From Sitta carolinensis (taxonomy: Eukaryota > Chordata > Aves > Passeriformes > Sittidae): a stretch of 64,000 nucleotides of DNA. The position numbers were made by a program, and so were the translations under genes. Shown here in pieces: positions 59,226 to 64,000 of the stretch. The DNA is taken from assembly GCA_032173965.1 (NCBI GenBank), contig CM063289.1, positions 31,042,690 through 31,106,689 of the forward strand, given 5' to 3'. The notes beneath the pieces were generated by a model. The model did not search any database. It saw nothing but the letters and a program-made list of their open reading frames with translations, and was not told the DNA's origin. The first letter of the stretch is position 1, and each line of letters begins with the position of its first letter.

Positions 59226-60830
59226 CCCCGCAGCAGGGTGGTGGCAGGAGCCCACATCACAACAGGGAGGTAGAAGATCGATACTATTGAAATGCGGGAG
59301 ATGCTAATCAAAGGCAGGAAGAGCTGTGACATTTACCCCGGCAGAGCCGGGGAGCGGGGGAAGCAATCACTTACGTCCTGATTATCCTGGAGAGCTCTCG
59401 CGGGCCCCAACGGGCTGGGAAGGGAACAGGAATATTTATTTTTAAAAAGGGGGAGCAGGGAATTGGAAACCAGTCAATCCACATTTCGTGCCTACAAAGA
59501 GAGTGAATCAAAGCACGGGGCAGGTGATTTGTTAACAGCCAGAGGTAATAAATCGAGCTGGCTGCAGTGATTCTCAGTCTCACTCAGATTTGGGGGTTTA
59601 CTGCTGGTGTCACTCTGGAGTGATGGGGAGGCTTACCCAGAAGAATGAGAGAGAGAGCAATAACATAAATATTGGCAAGTGCCTATTTGCTGCAGGCAGT
59701 GCACTTACCAGAGCTGACTGAAGCATTATTGCAGTCAGATCTTCCTTTCATTTCTTTGGGACTTTCATAAGTTTTGCACATTCGGGTGAATTTTACAATC
59801 TACTGTGTTTGTTCATCGTGGCATGAATCTGATTTATAATTGCCTTTTGGGGAAATGGGCTTTGTGCGAGCATTTTGCATCAATGTATCCCAAGGAATAA
59901 ATGGAATTTTAAAAAATATTTAAAATAATATTAAATTTAAATTAAATGTATATAATTTAAATTTAAATTAACCTCAGCCTGGTGTACCCAAAATTGTTAA
60001 AATGCCATATTTGAAACTTATCTGTTCTGAAAGCATCAGCATATCAGCAAGTGGCTGAAAGATTCTGGAAATTTAGATAGCCTATAAAAATATCCTGTTC
60101 TGTGTACTTAGAGTTCCTCAAAGAGCGTCTTGGGTTTCCCCAAACCTCAGTTTCTCCTCTCCCTCCCCCTTGCAGGGCTCTCTCTCCACCGTAGACTTCC
60201 AGGGGAGGAATTGCCAGCTGGCAATCACAACGTCTGCCACTGTGCTGAACGTTTCCCTGTGTATCACTTCTTTCCCCCAATAAATGGGATTCATCCTCAT
60301 TATTTCCCACAAGGAAGCTGGATCGTGGCCCAGCAGAGAGGGACAGGAGGGGATAAAGGCAGCCCCAACCCTACACTGTAGTGTATTTAATGCAGTCCCT
60401 TTACATCATTTTAATATGAATTTTATATATGGTTATCCAAAAGTACATGTATTACGACCCTGAAAGCTCTTTATTTTAAGCAATCATATAATTACTGGAT
60501 GTTTTCAAATTGCTCTGCTCTCCTCTAATCTTGTTTTCCTAATGAAATTTATTTAAGTCTAATATAGGCATAATGTAGAGTAATGTATCTTCTGCACCTC
60601 AGAATGGATGTTGGAAGTGTAAATTCATTACTTCTCCTTCAGCAGATCTCCTTTTTATCTCTCTTCTGTAGACATTACAGTCATATTTTTCTCCCGAATA
60701 CACTGATGAGGATCCAAAACTAATTTTCACCAAAATGAGAACTCCTTAAAAACATGCTCTTATCATATCGTGCAGACTCTCTCAGCTCCACCAGTGTTCC
60801 TCACTTTAACCTCAGCTTTCATTTTTAAGT
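59226..60830. other. AT-rich unique DNA with an A/T palindromic core
   Basis: 59900-59975 is almost free of G and C and contains the perfect palindrome TAATTTAAATTTAAATTA. Around it are long AT-rich stretches (59660-60110, 60380-60780) without tandem structure. No gene is supported. Confidence 0.45.
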
Positions 60831-61020
60831 GTTTTGTTTTTTTTTTTTTTCTCTCTCCTAGCATTTCTCTCCATCTGCAGGACCAAGGCTTCCCCTCCCC
60901 TGTGCCCAGCCCCTCCAAGGAGAGGATTCCTTCACCAGCAGAGACGGGGTCGCTTGCACAGCTCCATCCTGGGGATAAAGAAGGCACACAGAGGCATCAG
61001 TCCAGGAAAAATGTGGCAAC
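60831..61020. other. unique DNA after a poly(T)
   Basis: A T14 tract lies at 60837-60850, followed by CTCTCTCC-type pyrimidine DNA. Read on the plus strand this resembles a polypyrimidine tract, but no exon is supported. Confidence 0.3.
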
Positions 61021-61551
61021 TCAGCAGCTTGCCCTGACTCCAGGTGCCTCCCTGCTCTGACTCTGCACAAGACAAAGTAAAATCAAACATTTAATGCCGA
61101 TTTCTACTGCTTGGGCAGGCAGATTCCTCATTCCCTGCCCGCTGGTGCACACTCGCTCGTCACTACAGTCATTCACCAGAGCTGGCACAACTTCGGTGTC
61201 GGGTCTGCCCTTGGTAATGGGCTTAATCACTTTCAAAGATACATCTTCACACGGCAGAAAGTCTGGATTCTGAAGGAGAGCCACCAAAACGTCCAAAAAC
61301 CCAGCCCCAAAGTAATTGCCATTCCAATTCAGATTGCTGTAATTGTATTCCTGCCTACCCAGCTCTTTTTGCATTGTGGTATGGAAAAATAAAGAAAGAT
61401 GAATTTCAATCATGCTGTTGCCCTGAAAGCTATTATCACAAGATTGATTAACTGAGACTACTTTGTTTGAACAATAGGTTGTGGAGAGAGAAAAAATACA
61501 TTTTCCCTCAGTCTTAATCCATGAAACAGTGATTAGACATTTATTTCTCAA
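61021..61551 (-). other. 176-codon minus-strand open frame, unrecognised
   Basis: It lies in DNA of ordinary composition without repeats, unlike most of the long frames here. I recognise no domain, and one frame of this length is expected by chance in the non-repeat part of the window. It holds no obvious splice structure or codon bias that I can measure by eye. A conserved non-coding segment is the likelier explanation if the region turns out to be conserved. Confidence 0.15.
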
Positions 61552-61816
61552 TTGGCATGGTGGAAATCAATACATGTTTTCCAAAGATGTGCAGAATTTG
61601 CTTTAAGAACTTGTCCTTGCGTGGTCCTCCAGCACTACGAGTTGTCTGGTGATGATTTGTTTCTAGGTTTCCACAGATTCTCTCCGTTCTTGTCCGTGGC
61701 TCCACCCTGCTGGAACCATTCCCGACTTGCCAGGGGTTCCTGCATGATTTTATTTTTTTTTTTTTTTTGCACGCTGGGTGTTGCAAAGCAGGTGATGTTT
61801 GGGTTCTTCCTGGGCT
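61552..61816. other. unique DNA with a poly(T)
   Basis: A T17 tract lies at 61753-61769. Nothing else seen. Confidence 0.35.
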
Positions 61817-61874
61817 GGGGTGACAGGAGGGGTGACAGGAGGGGTGACAGGTGAGGTGACAGGGGGGGTGACAG
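61817..61874. repeat. 12-bp tandem repeat (GAGGGGTGACAG), short
   Basis: Five units of GGGGTGACAG with GA or GT spacers. Short and imperfect at the right edge. Confidence 0.85.
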
Positions 61875-62679
61875 CCCCAGCCCATGCACACGTGTCAGGC
61901 TTTTGTGCCACATCCTTCCTGCAGGGTCCTGCCCCTCTGCTCAGCCCCTCTCTGTGACACCCACAGGGACCCCCTTTGCCTGTGGACCCTCTGTGCTGTG
62001 CCCCCTCCTCAGGCAGACCCCCCAGGGCAGGGCTGTGTGGCTGCCCATCCTTTGCAGCAAGAATCTTCTGCCCTTGACCGTCGGGAGTGATCGGAAAGTT
62101 GAACTAAACCCATCAGCTGCTTTGGGGCACAGAGCTTCCAAGCAGCACTGGGCAGACCAGGTGAAATAAAAGACCTTTCCCTGTGTATCTCCCTTCCCCA
62201 TACAAATACTCTCAGGGTTGTTCTGGAAAATCTCTTCTTTTGAATTTCTGTCCCAGTTTCTTCCAGCAAGTTCAAAAGTGCCCTGAGACCACCTGCTATA
62301 TCCATCCGTAACCAATTTGATATCATGAATCATTGAATCACGTAATATAATGTAATAATGAGCAGGTTGGATGGCAGCTTTATGAGCTGATGCTCTCTAA
62401 AATAAGTTCATGCTGAAACAGAATCCTTCAGCCAATTTTTTCCACTTCCCCTGCTGTTCAGGGGCAAACTAGGAAAACTAAGGAAAAAATCAGAGCTGAG
62501 AGCATCACCGCTACGTGTCTGAAACCTGCTCGGCCATCTGAGGAGATATTAAAGGAGTACAGATATCTGAGCACATTTCACTGAAGAAGGCAGCCTTAAT
62601 TTTAGCTGGCTGGCAGATGGGGTTTCTCATTAGCCTGTCTTTTCATCTTATTTCATGCAATTAAGTAGGTTTGGGAGGG
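61875..62679. other. unique DNA, no gene seen
   Basis: GC-rich at first, AT-rich from 62160. No exon supported. Confidence 0.4.
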
Positions 62680-63275
62680 ACCCCGCGGGACTGGCCGCGT
62701 TCCAAAGGCTCGCAGAGCGCAGGCTGCACGGCTCCCCGCTCCAGAGCCCCTGCCCTGGCCTGTGGAGCTCCTTTCCTCGTCCCACACAGAGCCAGGCTCG
62801 CTGTCCTGTGTGGGCCGGCTCTGCAGAGCTCCGGGGAGCAGCCTGCGAGACAAAGCGGGCCCGGCACAGAGGGTGCTGGAGATCCGAGAGGAGCCGAACG
62901 TGTCCCGTCCTTCTCCAGCTCTTTCCAGAGCAGCAGACACCCTGCGAGGAGAGAGGGCTTCTCCATCAGGGTCTGCCCAAGAGGGGCGGGACAGCTTGAT
63001 CCGGCGGGGACATCTCAGCACAGTCCTACTTCCCCTGCACAGCTGGGATCCCTAAGTGTGCTGTCCAGCATCCGCTCCGAGTTCTCCTGCAGCCCAGGAG
63101 CGCCGGGCGGTGCCAGCGCCGGACGCTGCCGGCGGCCCCGCGCAGCCCCGGGCACACGGGCTGCCTGGGCAGCGGCTCTCGGGGGTCCCGAGCCTTTCTG
63201 CCCTTGCCCGAGCCCACCCCGGGCGGCAGAGCCCCTGGGCTCCCACCAGGAGCGAGCGGGGACAGGTGGCCAGGT
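62680..63275. promoter_or_regulatory. CpG-rich region, possible CpG island
   Basis: More than 40 CpGs in about 590 bp, densest at 63060-63240, with no tandem repeat until 63281. Could be a promoter island or the edge of one that continues nowhere visible. No exon or TATA box found. Confidence 0.4.
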
Positions 63276-63280
63276 CCTGC

Positions 63281-63938
63281 AGGGGACACCTGGGCAGGGC
63301 ACACCTGGGCAGGGCACACCTGGGCAAGGGACACCTGGGCAGGGGACACCTGGGCAGGGGACACCTGGGCAGGGAACACCTGGGCAGGGGACACCTGGGC
63401 AGACCGAGAGGACACTGGGCAAGGGACACCTGGGCAGGGACACCTGGGCAGGGACACCTGGGCAAGGGGCACACTGGGCAAGGGACACGCAAGCACCTGG
63501 GCAGGAGGACACCTGGGCCAGAGGACACCTGGGCAAGGGACCCTGGGCAGGAACCACCTGGGCAGGGACACCTGGCAGGGCACACCTGGACGTGGGAACC
63601 TGGGCAGGGACCCTGCAGAGGACACCTGGGCAGGAACACCTGGGCAAGGACACTGGCGAGGACAGGGCAGGTCACGGGCAGAGGACACCTGGGCAAGGGA
63701 CACCTGGGCAGGGAACACCTGGGCAAGGGACACCTGGGCAGGGCACACCTGGGCAGGGACACCTGGGCAGGGAACACCTGGGCAAGGGACACCTGGGCAA
63801 GGGACACCTGGGCAGGGCACCTGGGCAGAGGACACCTGGGCAGAGGACACCTGGGCAGGGGACACCTGGGTAAGGGACACCTGGGCAAGGGACACCTGGG
63901 CAGGGGTCACCTGGTCAGGGGTCACCTGGGCAGGGGTC
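63281..63938. repeat. 16-bp minisatellite with CACCTG E-box (GGGACACCTGGGCAGG)
   Basis: About 40 units of GGGACACCTGGGCAGG, with G-run and A/G changes (GGGAACACC, AGGGCACACC, AAGGGACACC). Nearly every unit has the E-box CACCTG. The middle (63400-63670) is degenerate and the right part (63680-63930) regular. Continues to within 60 bp of the window end. Confidence 0.95.
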
Positions 63939-64000
63939 CCCCTGGTGCCAGCCCCCCGTGCCCGTCCCTGCCCGTGTGCCCCGGGCTCAGGGCTGTCCTG

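Noticed and set aside
57398..59290. Plus-strand open frame of 630 codons plus two others of similar length
   Set aside because: All three plus frames are open across the 17/19-bp array because the units contain no stops. Three open frames over the same DNA and a purely repetitive peptide argue against coding.
62660..62700. Possible CR1 end (GGTTTGGGAGGGACC)
   Set aside because: Only about 15 bp match and the following sequence diverges at once, too short to call.

Overview
The window looks like vertebrate, and most probably bird, nuclear DNA. The main evidence is about ten fragments of a CR1-type LINE 3' end. They carry the avian CR1 signatures (a GGGACCTTAAAG / CTTCCAACCCAAACC block and terminal ATTCTGTGATTC-type octamers) in both orientations. 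There is also a pair of LTR-like elements, and no bacterial gene organisation. I find no protein-coding gene, exon or RNA gene that I can support. The long open frames almost all run through tandem repeats whose units contain no stop codon, or through GC-rich sequence where stops are rare.

The dominant content is tandem repeats. About 25 different minisatellite or microsatellite arrays, with units from 5 to 61 bp and lengths from about 100 bp to 1.7 kb, cover roughly a quarter of the 64 kb. Each array has its own unit, so they look like independent local expansions and not copies of one satellite. The largest are at 57.5-59.2 kb (17/19-bp unit), 28.1-29.4 kb (28-bp), 23.7-24.9 kb (19-bp), 5.9-7.0 kb (about 26-bp), 41.3-42.4 kb (GGGAT/GGGCT-rich), 38.0-38.9 kb (48/51-bp, CpG-rich) and 44.1-45.0 kb (21-bp).

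Layout: 1-4.4 kb is unique DNA with a CR1 copy and an LTR-like element. 4.4-7.5 kb holds four arrays. 7.5-10.5 kb is AT-rich unique DNA. 10.6-12.9 kb holds a 25/51-bp array and a 30-bp array. 12.9-16.7 kb is mostly unique. 16.7-18.5 kb has small arrays, the second LTR-like copy (opposite orientation) and a 27-bp array. 18.5-23.4 kb is unique with a CR1 copy. 23.4-31.0 kb is array-rich and includes a CpG island at 27.1-27.5 kb. 31-36 kb is mostly unique. 36-45 kb is array-rich, including a purine tract, a CpG island and two oppositely skewed G-quadruplex-prone arrays at 39.9-42.4 kb. 45-54 kb is mostly unique with CR1 pieces and one array. 54.1-55.4 kb is a CpG island followed by arrays. 57.5-59.2 kb is the biggest array. 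59.2-63.3 kb is unique, AT-rich and then CpG-rich. 63.3-63.9 kb is a 16-bp array.

No genes can be shown to work together here. The most interesting sequence-level observations are two arrays whose units resemble splice signals: a 5'-splice-site-like array at 4.4 kb and a branchpoint/polypyrimidine/AG array at 12.2 kb, both on the plus strand. Others are the non-B-DNA cluster at 39.9-42.4 kb, the inverted LTR pair, and several CpG islands that could be promoters of genes or lncRNAs not otherwise visible. Species, chromosome and neighbouring genes cannot be determined from this sequence alone.
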